From positions 248,001 through 312,000 of the forward strand of contig NZ_FUXA01000005.1 of the NCBI RefSeq assembly GCF_900167085.1: a stretch of DNA of 64,000 nt, read 5' to 3'. Shown here in pieces: positions 37,380 through 46,275 of this stretch (position 1 is the stretch's first letter; every line of letters begins with the position of its first letter). A program made the translations under genes and the position numbers. The stretch is from Eubacterium ruminantium. Lineage in GTDB: Bacteria > Bacillota > Clostridia > Lachnospirales > Lachnospiraceae. A model generated the notes under the pieces. That model searched no databases and had not been told where the DNA came from. It saw only the letters and a list, made by a program, of their open reading frames with translations.

Positions 37380-37420
37380 GGGAGATACTCTTTTGGCGGA
37401 TATCTCCTTTTTTATTTTTT
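37380..37420 (+). terminator. expression-platform terminator of the TPP riboswitch
   Basis: GGAGATA (37381-37387) pairs with TATCTCC (37401-37407), followed by a long T-rich run. It lies about 25 nt after the aptamer. Confidence 0.85.
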
Positions 37421-37466
37421 ATTTAAAGAGCATGCCAAATGAATTAATAAATAAATGAGAATGCCG

Positions 37467-37591
37467 TGCCGCTACAATATACAAAATGTACCACATAAAG
37501 ATATATTAAAATGCGCCGCACAAAGATATATGGAAAAAGTGCCGCATACAAATATATGAAAAAATGTATGAAAAAATACACTGCATTAAAA
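37467..37591 (+). repeat. about five imperfect tandem repeats of 25-27 bp in the thiC leader
   Basis: Units begin near 37467, 37487, 37512, 37539 and 37565, with the shared pattern TGxRCCGCAyAAAgATATAT followed by an A-run. The 375-nt stretch from the terminator to thiC (37421-37795) holds no gene. Beyond the repeats it is AT-rich, with one small hairpin, CAGGTG/CACCTG, at 37742-37758. It makes the thiC leader unusually long. Confidence 0.7.
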
Positions 37592-37795
37592 TGTATAAAA
37601 AATGTATATTTTTAAATTTTGATTGAACAAATAATCCGCTGAATGAAGAAGTTGAATTGAATGAAAAAACATATTTAAACAAATCAACATATTAAGACAA
37701 AAATACATATAAATGAAAAACATAAGCAAAATGAAGAAACTCAGGTGAATGACACCTGTAATTATATGAATCAAATTTAAGAAGGGAATATTTAA

Positions 37796-39100
37796 ATGAG
37801 AAATTATACTACACAGATGGATGCTGCAAGAAAAGGCATCATCACACCGGAAATGAAGGCTGTTGCTGCAAAAGAATACAGAACAGAAGAAGAGATAAGA
37901 GACCTTGTTGCTAAGGGACAGGTTGCAATCTGTGCAAATAAGAATCACAAATGTATCGATCCAAACGGAGTTGGTTCAATGCTTCGTACCAAGATAAATG
38001 TAAATCTTGGCGTGTCTAAGGATTGCAAAGATTATAGTATTGAGATGGAGAAAGTTATGGCTGCCGTTGAAATGGGAGCTGAAGCAATCATGGACCTTTC
38101 GTCTCATGGCGACACACAGCCATTTCGTAAGAAACTTACATCAGAATGTCCTGCAATGATCGGTACAGTACCTGTATACGACAGCGTTATTCATTATAAG
38201 CGTGATCTTGCTACACTTACAGCTCAGGACTTTATTGATGTTGTAAGACTCCATGCCGAGGACGGTGTTGATTTTGTAACACTCCATTGCGGTATTACAC
38301 GTAAGACTATCGAGCAGATAAAGAAGCATAAGAGAAAAATGAATATTGTTTCAAGAGGAGGTTCTCTTGTATTTGCATGGATGTGTATGACAGGGGAAGA
38401 GAATCCATTTTACGAGCATTATGATGAAATACTTGAAATCTGTCGAGAGTATGATGTTACTATTTCTCTTGGTGATGCCTGCAGACCGGGATGTCTCGCA
38501 GACGCAAGTGATGTTTGCCAGATTGAAGAGCTTGTTCGTCTTGGTGAACTTACAAAACGTGCATGGGCAAAGGATGTACAGGTAATGGTTGAAGGACCGG
38601 GACATATGCCTCTTGATCAGATAGAAGCAAATATGAAGATACAGCAGACAATTTGTATGGGTGCTCCTTTTTATGTACTTGGACCGCTTGTTACAGATAT
38701 TGCTCCGGGATATGACCATATCACTTCAGCAATCGGTGGTGCAATTGCAGCATCTGCCGGCGCTGCATTTCTCTGTTATGTAACACCGGCTGAACATCTT
38801 GCGCTTCCAAATGTAGATGATGTTAAACAGGGAATCATCGCATCACGTATAGCAGCGCATGCAGCTGATATAGCCAAGAAGATTCCTCATGCAAGAGATA
38901 TTGACGATAGAATGGCTGAAGCAAGACAGACATTTGACTGGGAGAAACAGTGGGAATGTGCTATCGATCCTGAGACAGCAAAGGCAATACGTGACAGCAG
39001 AGCTCCTGAGATTGAAGAAAGTTGCTCAATGTGTGGAAAATTCTGCGCAGTAAGAAGTATGAATAAAGCGCTTGCCGGAGAGTACATTGACATTCTGTAA
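37796..39100 (+). CDS. thiC: phosphomethylpyrimidine synthase ThiC
   Basis: ThiC is a radical-SAM enzyme that rearranges aminoimidazole ribotide into hydroxymethylpyrimidine phosphate, the thiamine pyrimidine. The 434-residue protein is the short clostridial type. It shows GADAIMDLSxxGD-like [49 protein letters not shown] and the C-terminal cluster motif CSMCGKFC. That motif spaces its cysteines C-x2-C-x3-C, one residue tighter than the classic C-x2-C-x4-C. The TPP riboswitch upstream supports ThiC over the related benzimidazole synthase BzaF. The ribosome site is AAGGG. Confidence 0.95.
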   Translation: MRNYTTQMDAARKGIITPEMKAVAAKEYRTEEEIRDLVAKGQVAICANKNHKCIDPNGVGSMLRTKINVNLGVSKDCKDYSIEMEKVMAAVEMGAEAIMDLSSHGDTQPFRKKLTSECPAMIGTVPVYDSVIHYKRDLATLTAQDFIDVVRLHAEDGVDFVTLHCGITRKTIEQIKKHKRKMNIVSRGGSLVFAWMCMTGEENPFYEHYDEILEICREYDVTISLGDACRPGCLADASDVCQIEELVRLGELTKRAWAKDVQVMVEGPGHMPLDQIEANMKIQQTICMGAPFYVLGPLVTDIAPGYDHITSAIGGAIAASAGAAFLCYVTPAEHLALPNVDDVKQGIIASRIAAHAADIAKKIPHARDIDDRMAEARQTFDWEKQWECAIDPETAKAIRDSRAPEIEESCSMCGKFCAVRSMNKALAGEYIDIL

Positions 39101-39240
39101 AGCAGTTTGTATATAAAAAAATAAATTGTTTAATCACTGTATTAACATAATTTAGCAGAGTAAAAATTAAATTTAGTAAAATTAACTAAAAAAATGTATA
39201 TTTACAATGACTATACGGAAAATATAACGAAAATAAAAAA

Positions 39241-39267
39241 ATGCTCACACTGTTGGGCATTTTTTTT
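39241..39267 (+). terminator. intrinsic terminator after thiC
   Basis: ATGCTC (39241-39246) pairs with GGGCAT (39255-39260), one G-U pair, followed by seven T. A TATAAT box at 39269-39274 directly after it probably belongs to the phosphoketolase promoter; its -35 box is weak. Confidence 0.75.
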
Positions 39268-39314
39268 GTATAATAGCAGACAGAGCAATAAAATAAATAA
39301 GAGAGGTTATAATT

Positions 39315-41681
39315 ATGAATCACGACGTAATTACAGACGAATATCTTGAGAAAATGGACGCGTATTGGCGTGCAACAAATTATCTCGCAGCTGCTCAGCT
39401 TTACCTGCTTGATAATCCGCTTCTCCGCGAGCCATTACAGAAAGAACATATTAAGAAGAAGATAGTTGGTCACTGGGGAACAGTTCCTGGACAGAACTTC
39501 ATCTATGTTCATCTTAATCGTGTTATTAACAAGTATGATCAGGACATGATCCTTCTTTCAGGTCCTGGACACGGAGGAAACTTCTTCGTAGCTAATGCTT
39601 ACCTTGAAGGTTCTTACAGCGAAGTATATCCAAATATCAGCCGTGATATGGATGGACTTCAGAAGCTTTGCAAGCAGTTCTCATTCCCAGGCGGTATCTC
39701 AAGCCACGTTGCTCCTGAGACACCTGGATCAATCCACGAAGGTGGAGAGCTTGGTTATTCAATTGCACATGCATTTGGTGCTGTATTTGATAACCCAGAA
39801 CTTATAGCTGCCTGCGTAGTAGGTGATGGAGAGGCTGAGACAGGTCCTCTTGCAACATCTTGGCAGTCAAACAAATTCCTTAATCCTGTATCTGATGGTG
39901 CGGTTCTTCCAATCCTTCACCTTAACGGATTTAAGATTTCTAACCCAACAATTCTTGCACGTCTTTCACGTGAAGAGCTTGATGCATTCTTCAAGGGTAA
40001 TGGTTGGAAGCCTTACTATGTAGAAGGTTCTGATCCTAAGGAAATGCATCGTAAGATGGCTGAGACTCTTGATACAGTTGTTGATGAGATCAAGGCTATT
40101 CAGAAGAATGCTAGAGAAAATGGTGATACAACAAGACCAGTATGGCCAATGATCGTTCTTCGTACACCTAAGGGATGGACAGGTCCAAAGGTAGTTGACG
40201 GAAACAAGATCGAAGGTTCATTCCAGGCACATCAGGTTCCTGTAATGATGGATAAGCCAGAGCATATGCAGATCCTTCAGGATTGGCTTGAAAGCTATCA
40301 TGCAGAAGAACTCTTTGATGAGAACGGACGTCTTATTCCTGAACTTCAGGAACTTTCACCAAAGGGTGACAGACGTATTGGCGCTAACCCACATGCAAAT
40401 GGTGGTAAGCTCCTTCATGACTTAAGACTTCCTGATTTCCGTGATTACGCTGTTGATGTACCAACTCCTGGTTCTGTTGAAAAGCAGGATATGATCGAGC
40501 TTGGTGGATACATCAGAGACGTATTCAAGCTTAATGATGATCAGAAGAACTTCCGTATATTCGGACCTGATGAGACAATGTCAAACCGTCTCAATAAGGT
40601 ATTTGAAGTAACAAATCGTGATTGGAACAATCCAATCGAAGAGGGTACAGATCAGTTCCTCGCAGCTGACGGACGTGTTATGGACTCAATGCTTTCAGAG
40701 CATATGTGTGAAGGATGGCTTGAAGGATATATCCTTACAGGTAGACATGGTTTCTTCGCAAGCTACGAAGCATTCATCCGTATCATTGACTCAATGGCTG
40801 CTCAGCATGCTAAGTGGCTTAAGGTATGTAACGGTCTCTCATGGAGACAGCCAATATCTTCACTTAACTTACTCCTTACATCAAATGTATGGCAGCAGGA
40901 TCATAACGGATTTACACACCAGGATCCAGGTTTCCTTGATCATATTTCTAACAAGAAAGCAGATGTTGTAAGAATTTATCTTCCACCAGATGCTAACTGC
41001 CTCCTTTCAACAATGGATCATTGTTTAAAGAGCAAGAACTATGTAAATGCTGTTGTTGCAAGTAAGCACCCAAGACCACAGTGGCTCACAATGGAGCAGG
41101 CTGTTAAGCATTGTACACAGGGTATCGGTATCTGGGATTGGGCATCTACAGATAATGGAGATGATCCGGATGTTGTACTTGCTTGTTGTGGTGATACACC
41201 TACACTTGAAGCACTTGCTGCAGTTGATATCCTTCATAAGGAAATGCCTGATGTTAAGGTTCGTTTTGTAAACGTAGTTGACCTTATGAGACTTGAGCCA
41301 AAGGATAAGCATCCTCATGGTCTTTCAGATGTTGATTACGATACAATCTTTACAAAGGATAAGCCAATCGTATTTGCATTCCATGGATATCCAACACTTA
41401 TCCATGAGTTAACATACACAAGACATAATCATAATATCCATGTACATGGTTATCATGAAGAAGGAACTATCACAACTCCATTCGATATGAGAGTTCAGAA
41501 TAAGATTGACAGATTCAACCTTGTAATCGCTATGATCAACAATATTCCATCACTTGGAAACAAGGGTGCTTACCTTGTTCAGAAGATGAAGGATAAGCTT
41601 GTTGAGCATAAGACATATATCCACGATGTTGGTATTGATATGCCAGAAGTAGCAGAGTGGAAGTGGTCAGGTCTTAAGTAA
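39315..41681 (+). CDS. xfp: phosphoketolase (xylulose-5-phosphate/fructose-6-phosphate type)
   Basis: Phosphoketolase splits xylulose-5-phosphate (and often fructose-6-phosphate) with phosphate into acetyl phosphate and a shorter sugar phosphate, using thiamine diphosphate. The 788-residue protein has the family signatures [36 protein letters not shown], the TPP-binding [19 protein letters not shown] region, and [18 protein letters not shown]. Codon use is strongly biased to CTT, GGA and GTA, unlike most neighbours, which suggests very high expression. It stands alone with its own terminator. It depends on the cofactor made by the thi genes in this window. Confidence 0.96.
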   Translation: MNHDVITDEYLEKMDAYWRATNYLAAAQLYLLDNPLLREPLQKEHIKKKIVGHWGTVPGQNFIYVHLNRVINKYDQDMILLSGPGHGGNFFVANAYLEGSYSEVYPNISRDMDGLQKLCKQFSFPGGISSHVAPETPGSIHEGGELGYSIAHAFGAVFDNPELIAACVVGDGEAETGPLATSWQSNKFLNPVSDGAVLPILHLNGFKISNPTILARLSREELDAFFKGNGWKPYYVEGSDPKEMHRKMAETLDTVVDEIKAIQKNARENGDTTRPVWPMIVLRTPKGWTGPKVVDGNKIEGSFQAHQVPVMMDKPEHMQILQDWLESYHAEELFDENGRLIPELQELSPKGDRRIGANPHANGGKLLHDLRLPDFRDYAVDVPTPGSVEKQDMIELGGYIRDVFKLNDDQKNFRIFGPDETMSNRLNKVFEVTNRDWNNPIEEGTDQFLAADGRVMDSMLSEHMCEGWLEGYILTGRHGFFASYEAFIRIIDSMAAQHAKWLKVCNGLSWRQPISSLNLLLTSNVWQQDHNGFTHQDPGFLDHISNKKADVVRIYLPPDANCLLSTMDHCLKSKNYVNAVVASKHPRPQWLTMEQAVKHCTQGIGIWDWASTDNGDDPDVVLACCGDTPTLEALAAVDILHKEMPDVKVRFVNVVDLMRLEPKDKHPHGLSDVDYDTIFTKDKPIVFAFHGYPTLIHELTYTRHNHNIHVHGYHEEGTITTPFDMRVQNKIDRFNLVIAMINNIPSLGNKGAYLVQKMKDKLVEHKTYIHDVGIDMPEVAEWKWSGLK

Positions 41682-41708
41682 TAATTGATTTAAGACAAGA
41701 TTATATAA

Positions 41709-41751
41709 AAGAGGTTATATGAGTCACAAAGCTCATATAACCTCTTTTTTT
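41709..41751 (+). terminator. strong intrinsic terminator after phosphoketolase
   Basis: A perfect 15-bp stem (AAGAGGTTATATGAG, 41709-41723, with its complement at 41732-41746), an 8-nt loop and a run of T. The next stretch, 41752-41996, is AT-rich and holds nothing I can name. Confidence 0.95.
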
Positions 41752-41996
41752 GACGTTGTATGTATTTGTATGATGTAAATGTTAATATTTAAATGTAGGA
41801 TTAATTCTATGGGAATTCCGGAAGCGTTATATACAGCCTGTCTGGATCAGGATGTATCATGATGGGACTGGAAATATATAGAGTAAATTATTAAGGGATA
41901 TTTACAAAAAGCCATATATGAAGAGCTATATAACAAGAGATATTTATCAAGAGAGATATATATAGCGTAATGCGAATGAGATTATAGATAATATAA

Positions 41997-42026
41997 AGCC
42001 CGCCGGTGTTGACTGGCGGGCTTTTA
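41997..42026. terminator. hairpin of repeat copy A
   Basis: AAGCCCGCC (41997-42005) pairs with GGCGGGCTT (42016-42024), then TTTAAT. It directly precedes micro-ORF A. The 5' side is A-rich, so it can also terminate minus-strand transcripts. Confidence 0.8.
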
Positions 42027-42036
42027 ATCTAAACTA

Positions 42037-42156
42037 TGAAAAATATGAAAAACTATGAAAGAAGAACCGTTCGTTCTTGTTTCGTTGTATTTATAATAGC
42101 GCTCAAATATGAACAAAGTATGGCAATGAAAATAAAAAAATGTAAAACATTATAAA
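42037..42156 (+). CDS. micro-ORF A of a four-copy repeat family (39 aa)
   Basis: Encodes a 39-residue peptide: a basic Met/Lys/Asn-rich start (MKNMKNYERR), a hydrophobic centre (CFVVFIIAL) and the invariant KYEQSM, followed by a variable tail. Three more copies lie at 42201, 43159 and 45954. Relative to copies B-D, small insertions and deletions compensate so that the frame stays open. The layout recalls small membrane or toxin-like peptides, but no Shine-Dalgarno site precedes the ATG, and the family is unknown to me. It may instead be an RNA element whose coding appearance is accidental. Confidence 0.45.
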
Positions 42157-42161
42157 TTTTA

Positions 42162-42191
42162 AAACCCGCTACACGAAGATAGCGGGTTTTG
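42162..42191. terminator. hairpin of repeat copy B
   Basis: AAAACCCGCTA (42162-42172) pairs perfectly with TAGCGGGTTTT (42181-42191), 11 bp with an 8-nt loop, flanked by A on one side and T on the other, so it can work in both directions. Confidence 0.85.
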
Positions 42192-42200
42192 TCTAAACTA

Positions 42201-42299
42201 TGAAAATTATGAAAAACTATGAAAAGAAGAAATGTGTAATTCCTTATTTCGTTGTATTTATAGTACTGCATAAATATGAACAAAGTATGTCAGCCTAAA
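42201..42299 (+). CDS. micro-ORF B of the four-copy repeat family (32 aa)
   Basis: Encodes MKIMKNYEKKKCVIPYF and onward to KYEQSMSA. Compared with copy D it gains one base early and two bases in the hairpin region, a net codon, so the frame is restored before VVFIV. The block AAATATGAACAAAGTATG encoding KYEQSM is identical in all four copies. It lies 45 nt after copy A. As in the other copies, a strong hairpin ends 9 nt before the ATG and no ribosome site is seen. Confidence 0.45.
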
Positions 42300-42529
42300 A
42301 AATGTTTTGTTAATTAACTTTTAGAATTCAGTGTACAAGCGGGTTTGCGGGCTTTTTTGATGTATAAATCGAACAATTCCCGGGGATCATTTTATTCAAT
42401 TTGTATAAGGGCCTTTTTGATATGTAAAATATATCTGTAAACAATAAAAGCATTTGTTATAATGATAAAAGTGGATTTAAAGTGTACTGATTCAAGACAA
42501 ATAATTGTAGAGGGAGGACTTGAGGACCA

Positions 42530-43099
42530 ATGTATTTGTTTCATTACTATGATAAACGTTCCGGACCCTTTAGAAGTTTGACGATGCTTTCTAATGACGA
42601 TGCTTTAGCTATACTTGAGAAAATAAAGAAAGAGCGACCAAATTCATTTGCTTCCCAGAGAGATATGAACTATATAGTGAATCGCAGCAACTGTGAGGCG
42701 ATAGTTCGCGCTAAAGCAAAAGAAAAGGGTATCATCATGGATATAGAGTCGCCTTATTATTTTGTGATCGGGGCATGCGATTGGTTAAAATCATGGTATG
42801 AATATCCTGAGATCATATCTATTCCTATTGGGGAATTTGACACTTCCAAGATATCATTTACATATGGAGATTCTATGCCGACATTCAGTCCTCGTGTAAA
42901 TGACGGGAAAGAGTACAGAAAAAAAGTATATACTTACGAGGAAATCTTATCCATCATTGAGAAGTATGGATTACCTCAAGAGTGGAATGTAGACGGAGCA
43001 AAGGGACCAGAGAGATATATAGAAGCACAGGTATGGACCAACAGTCCGGTGGAAAGATACAAATGTGCTGCCGAGTTTTTTGGTAAAAGTGAGATATAG
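42530..43099 (+). CDS. conserved hypothetical protein
   Basis: A 189-residue soluble protein starting MYLFHYYDKRSGPFRSLTML. The pattern ISIPIGEFDTSKISFTYGDS followed by TFSPRVNDGKEYRKKVYTYEEIL and IIEKYGLPQEW is one I associate with uncharacterised proteins of Clostridia; no domain of known function is visible. The WLKSWYEYPE segment is rich in aromatics. It lies between repeat copies B and C and starts after GAGG. A TATAAT-like box lies near 42457. The role is unknown. Confidence 0.75.
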   Translation: MYLFHYYDKRSGPFRSLTMLSNDDALAILEKIKKERPNSFASQRDMNYIVNRSNCEAIVRAKAKEKGIIMDIESPYYFVIGACDWLKSWYEYPEIISIPIGEFDTSKISFTYGDSMPTFSPRVNDGKEYRKKVYTYEEILSIIEKYGLPQEWNVDGAKGPERYIEAQVWTNSPVERYKCAAEFFGKSEI

Positions 43100-43120
43100 A
43101 TCAACTTTCGTAATTGCATT

Positions 43121-43152
43121 AAAAAACCGCCATCATCAAATGGCGGTTTTTT
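43121..43152. terminator. hairpin of repeat copy C, terminator of the hypothetical gene
   Basis: AAAAAACCGCCAT (43121-43133) pairs perfectly with ATGGCGGTTTTTT (43140-43152) around CATCAA. It works as a terminator for the gene ending at 43099 and, on the other strand, for transcripts from the right. Confidence 0.92.
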
Positions 43153-43158
43153 TAAACT

Positions 43159-43260
43159 ATGAAAACTATGAAAAGAAGAAATGTTATTTCTTACTTCGAT
43201 GTATTCATAGTACTGCTTAAATATGAACAAAGTATGGCGGGTGATAAAATGTTTTGTTAA
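43159..43260 (+). CDS. micro-ORF C of the four-copy repeat family (33 aa)
   Basis: Encodes MKTMKRRNVISYFDVFIVLL, then KYEQSMAGDKMFC. The surrounding element (43113-43262) is almost identical to copy D at 45909-46064: they differ by an in-frame insertion of nine or so bases in the Met/Lys start and one C/T change. The near identity shows recent duplication or gene conversion. No ribosome site is seen. Confidence 0.45.
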   Translation: MKTMKRRNVISYFDVFIVLLKYEQSMAGDKMFC

Positions 43261-43298
43261 TTATCCATCGGAATTCAGTGTATGAGTAGGTTTGATTA

Positions 43299-44375
43299 TT
43301 ATTTATAATTCCATATTATATTTGTTCCTATTTTGTCGAGATGTATATTATCTATAAATCTTTCATCTCCTAAATTAAACCTTTTTGCATCATATCCACC
43401 ATGAACTTCAATACCTTTTTCTTTGGCATAGGCGTCAATATAGTCATTAACAAGTGAGTAACCTGGATTCATATTCTTATCAAAGCAATAGTAGCTTTGG
43501 GTAGCGCTAAAAGGTTGCATAAATATTATTACTTCTGATCCGGAAGCTTGTAAATAATCTATAAGATTTTCATAATCTCTTTTTTTATTGGAATCTATCT
43601 CAACCATTTTATTACTTCCTTCATATTCACATGCGCCAGCTGTGGCTTTAACATCGGCAAGTCGTTTTTCGTTTTCGTTTTCTAATTCTGCTGCATATCT
43701 GATTGTTCCATCAGGGTATTCGGCAAATTCGTTTATATCATTACTTATGTGAGCTTGTTCTGTAAAGAGTTTGGATCCTTTATCAAGCAATTGTTCTAGA
43801 TTATATCTAAAATATGAAAATGATATATATGGGTTTTCAATTTCGAAATTATTTTTGATCGGAATATTTGCTTTGTTAATTTTCTTATATAATTTACATG
43901 CAGATTGGTAATATACCTGATTCTCTTTCCATCTCGCTTCTTTGTTATTTTTATAAAATATCCATGGTGATATTTCTATAATAACTCGTTTAGGAAAGAC
44001 ACCAAATCTATCATAATACAACCCTAATAATGCGTAGTAATCTTCCATGCAAGCGCCGGAAACACAATTGTTATAAATATCAGTATACCCGGTTATATCT
44101 CGACCAAGAAACATACCTCTACTACTTCCAATTACAACTGTTTCAGGCATGGATTTTATATTATTAACTATACAAACTTGAAATACTCTATCGTTGTAAT
44201 TCTCAGGTACAGAAACCGTATTTCCTGCTAATGCTAGTTTTGCTAATTCTGTGTGTTGGGGTCTAATGACCGATGCTGCATCAATAGATATATTTACATA
44301 TATAATAATACTAAATATAGCTATTCCATATATGGCGGCTATTAGTATAAGTTTAACAAAATCCTTATTTTTCAT
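43299..44375 (-). CDS. SGNH-type membrane-anchored O-acyltransferase partner (AlgJ/AlgX/DltD-like)
   Basis: A 358-residue protein with one N-terminal membrane helix (LILIAAIYGIAIFSIIIYV) and an extracellular domain. The SGNH markers are VVIGSSRG (nucleophile serine) and DNIHLDKIG near the end (the D-x-x-H pair). Such proteins take acyl groups passed through a partner MBOAT protein and put them on a surface polymer. I chose the ATG at 44375, 6 nt after CTAGGAG, rather than a longer frame from 44498 that would overlap the upstream gene. It lies 8 nt behind the MBOAT gene, so both form an operon. The acyl group and target are unknown. Confidence 0.82.
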   Translation of the reverse strand: MKNKDFVKLILIAAIYGIAIFSIIIYVNISIDAASVIRPQHTELAKLALAGNTVSVPENYNDRVFQVCIVNNIKSMPETVVIGSSRGMFLGRDITGYTDIYNNCVSGACMEDYYALLGLYYDRFGVFPKRVIIEISPWIFYKNNKEARWKENQVYYQSACKLYKKINKANIPIKNNFEIENPYISFSYFRYNLEQLLDKGSKLFTEQAHISNDINEFAEYPDGTIRYAAELENENEKRLADVKATAGACEYEGSNKMVEIDSNKKRDYENLIDYLQASGSEVIIFMQPFSATQSYYCFDKNMNPGYSLVNDYIDAYAKEKGIEVHGGYDAKRFNLGDERFIDNIHLDKIGTNIIWNYK

Positions 44376-44383
44376 ATATACTC

Positions 44384-45790
44384 CTAGAACTGGAAATAAA
44401 CAAAAGTTGATTTTCCTGCATATCCGATTAGTAATAATAATATAATCATAGAGATGAGTATCGCATGTCGTAATATTGCATTTTTTGTACATACCCATTC
44501 TATTAAATCAGTTTTTAAAGAAATATAGTCATAAACAAATAAAAGAATGGTACATAATAAGAGCTCTTTAGGTAAATTTATTGTGGCAATGCCTTTGCTA
44601 AAATACTGAAGTGGATGTGTTAATCCTAAAAATAGCGACTTTGTTACATAAATTCCTTGTTGATAATTATCTACCCTGAAGAAGATCCATGCGTAAGCTA
44701 CAAATAAAAATACAAGTATTTTTCGTAAAAAGGAAAGTATTTTTCTATCAGATTTTTTCTTTATACCTAAAGCGTTTTCACAAACTTGGGTTACTCCATG
44801 TAAACCGCCCCATATAACAAAATTCCAACTTGCTCCATGCCATAATCCGCTAACCAAAAAAGTGACAACAACATTGAAATGATTTCTTAATGGCTTAACT
44901 CTATTTCCGCCCATTGGAATATATAAATAATCCCTGAACCAAGTTGATAAAGAAATATGCCATCTACTCCAAAATTCTTTTACACTTTCCGAAAAATAAG
45001 GACTTTTAAAGTTCTCCATTAATTCAATTCCTAAAAGTTTCGCTGAGCCTCTGGCAATATCGGAATATCCGGAAAAATCACAATAAATCTGAACAGTAAA
45101 TAATAGTGTGGCAAGAACTAGACTAAAACCGGAATAGTTATATACATTTCCATATACTTCATCAACATAAATGGCAATATTATCAGCTACTATAACTTTT
45201 TTATATATACCCCAAACTATGAGTCCGATTCCGTATCTTGTCGCCTCGATATTAAAAATATGCTTTTCTTTTATTTGTGGTAAAAGATTTTCAGACCTCT
45301 CTATAGGACCTGCTACAAGCTGGGGGAAGAATGATACAAAAGTAGCGTATATTCCTAAATTCTTTTCAGCTTTAATCTTTTTTCTATATACGTCTATAAC
45401 GTAGCTTAATGTCTGAAATGTATAGAAAGAGATTCCTACAGGTAAAAGAAGTTTTAGGTATCTTGGTTTAAATGAAATAAAGTGGCTTAACGTATCAAGA
45501 GTAAAATTATAATACTTAAATACAAATAAAACGCCCAGACATAATATGAGAGCAAAAAAAACAAGTATTTTTCTTGAAATTTTAGATGATGTCTTTTCCA
45601 ATAATAAGCCGCAAGAATAACTTACAACAGTAGTAAAAGCAATAAGAATCACGTATTTGGGATTCCACATCATGTAGAAATAATAGCTTGCAACTAAAAG
45701 TAAAGTCCACCTAAATTTACTTGGTATGCACCAGTAAATTATAAAAACTGAAGGCAAAAAAATAGCATATGCCATTGAATTGAATAGCAT
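44384..45790 (-). CDS. MBOAT-family membrane O-acyltransferase (AlgI/PatA/DltB-like)
   Basis: A 468-residue protein with about 10-12 membrane helices. The core signature is intact: PQLVAGPIERSENLLPQI, YCDFSGYSDIARGSAKLLG, SPYFSESVKEFWSRWHISLS, FRDYLYIPMGGNR and the catalytic histidine in SGLWHGASWNFVIWGGLHG. This family carries acyl groups across the membrane to modify cell-surface polysaccharides or peptidoglycan, passing them to an SGNH partner such as the gene behind it. The pair is lower in GC than its surroundings and flanked by two nearly identical repeats, which suggests acquisition as a unit. Confidence 0.93.
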   Translation of the reverse strand: MLFNSMAYAIFLPSVFIIYWCIPSKFRWTLLLVASYYFYMMWNPKYVILIAFTTVVSYSCGLLLEKTSSKISRKILVFFALILCLGVLFVFKYYNFTLDTLSHFISFKPRYLKLLLPVGISFYTFQTLSYVIDVYRKKIKAEKNLGIYATFVSFFPQLVAGPIERSENLLPQIKEKHIFNIEATRYGIGLIVWGIYKKVIVADNIAIYVDEVYGNVYNYSGFSLVLATLLFTVQIYCDFSGYSDIARGSAKLLGIELMENFKSPYFSESVKEFWSRWHISLSTWFRDYLYIPMGGNRVKPLRNHFNVVVTFLVSGLWHGASWNFVIWGGLHGVTQVCENALGIKKKSDRKILSFLRKILVFLFVAYAWIFFRVDNYQQGIYVTKSLFLGLTHPLQYFSKGIATINLPKELLLCTILLFVYDYISLKTDLIEWVCTKNAILRHAILISMIILLLLIGYAGKSTFVYFQF

Positions 45791-45915
45791 AATATCCTCC
45801 CAAAAGAGTATTATATTCTTTCTATTGAAATTTTATACGAACAGTATTATAGAACTTTTATTAATAAAAAACTATATAAATATAAAATTGAAAATCAGAC
45901 CTGAAAAATTGCATT

Positions 45916-45947
45916 AAAAAACCGCCATCATCAAATGGCGGTTTTTT
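45916..45947. terminator. hairpin of repeat copy D
   Basis: Identical stem to copy C: AAAAAACCGCCAT (45916-45928) with ATGGCGGTTTTTT (45935-45947). Confidence 0.85.
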
Positions 45948-45953
45948 TAAACT

Positions 45954-46064
45954 ATGAAAATTATGAAAACTATGAAAAGAAGAAATGTTATTTCTTACTT
46001 CGATGTATTTATAGTACTGCTTAAATATGAACAAAGTATGGCGGGTGATAAAATGTTTTGTTAA
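45954..46064 (+). CDS. micro-ORF D of the four-copy repeat family (36 aa)
   Basis: Encodes MKIMKTMKRRNVISYFDV, then the hydrophobic FIVLL and KYEQSMAGDKMFC. It lies in the 485-nt gap between the MBOAT gene and the PAP2 gene; the remainder of that gap (45791-45908 and 46065-46275) is AT-rich and holds the promoter regions of both. See copies A-C for the evidence and doubts. Confidence 0.45.
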   Translation: MKIMKTMKRRNVISYFDVFIVLLKYEQSMAGDKMFC

Positions 46065-46275
46065 TAATGTAATAAAAATAATCGATGTATATCATTTGCA
46101 CGGATTTGAAATTTAAATAGTTTATTGCTGTATTTTTGAATCATAAAACCGGAATGATCAACAGATAAATAATTTTGAAAATCATAAATATAACCTAATC
46201 AAGTTGATAAATTCTTCGTTGTATGAAATAATAGACAGGGTTTGAAAGTAAATAAAAAGCGAAAGGGTATTGGAC

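Noticed and set aside
37134-37442. 102-codon frame across the thiC leader
   Set aside because: It runs through the TPP riboswitch and its terminator; an accidental frame.
37467-37591. CRISPR array
   Set aside because: The units are imperfect and directly adjoining with no unique spacers, and no cas gene is present.
43299-44498. Longer version of the SGNH protein starting at 44498
   Set aside because: The extra 41 residues overlap the end of the MBOAT gene and lack a ribosome site; the ATG at 44375 has CTAGGAG at the right distance.
41997-46064. Integron-like attC sites for the four repeats
   Set aside because: The units are not palindromic over their length, no integrase gene is visible, and the cassettes between them are not single promoterless genes.
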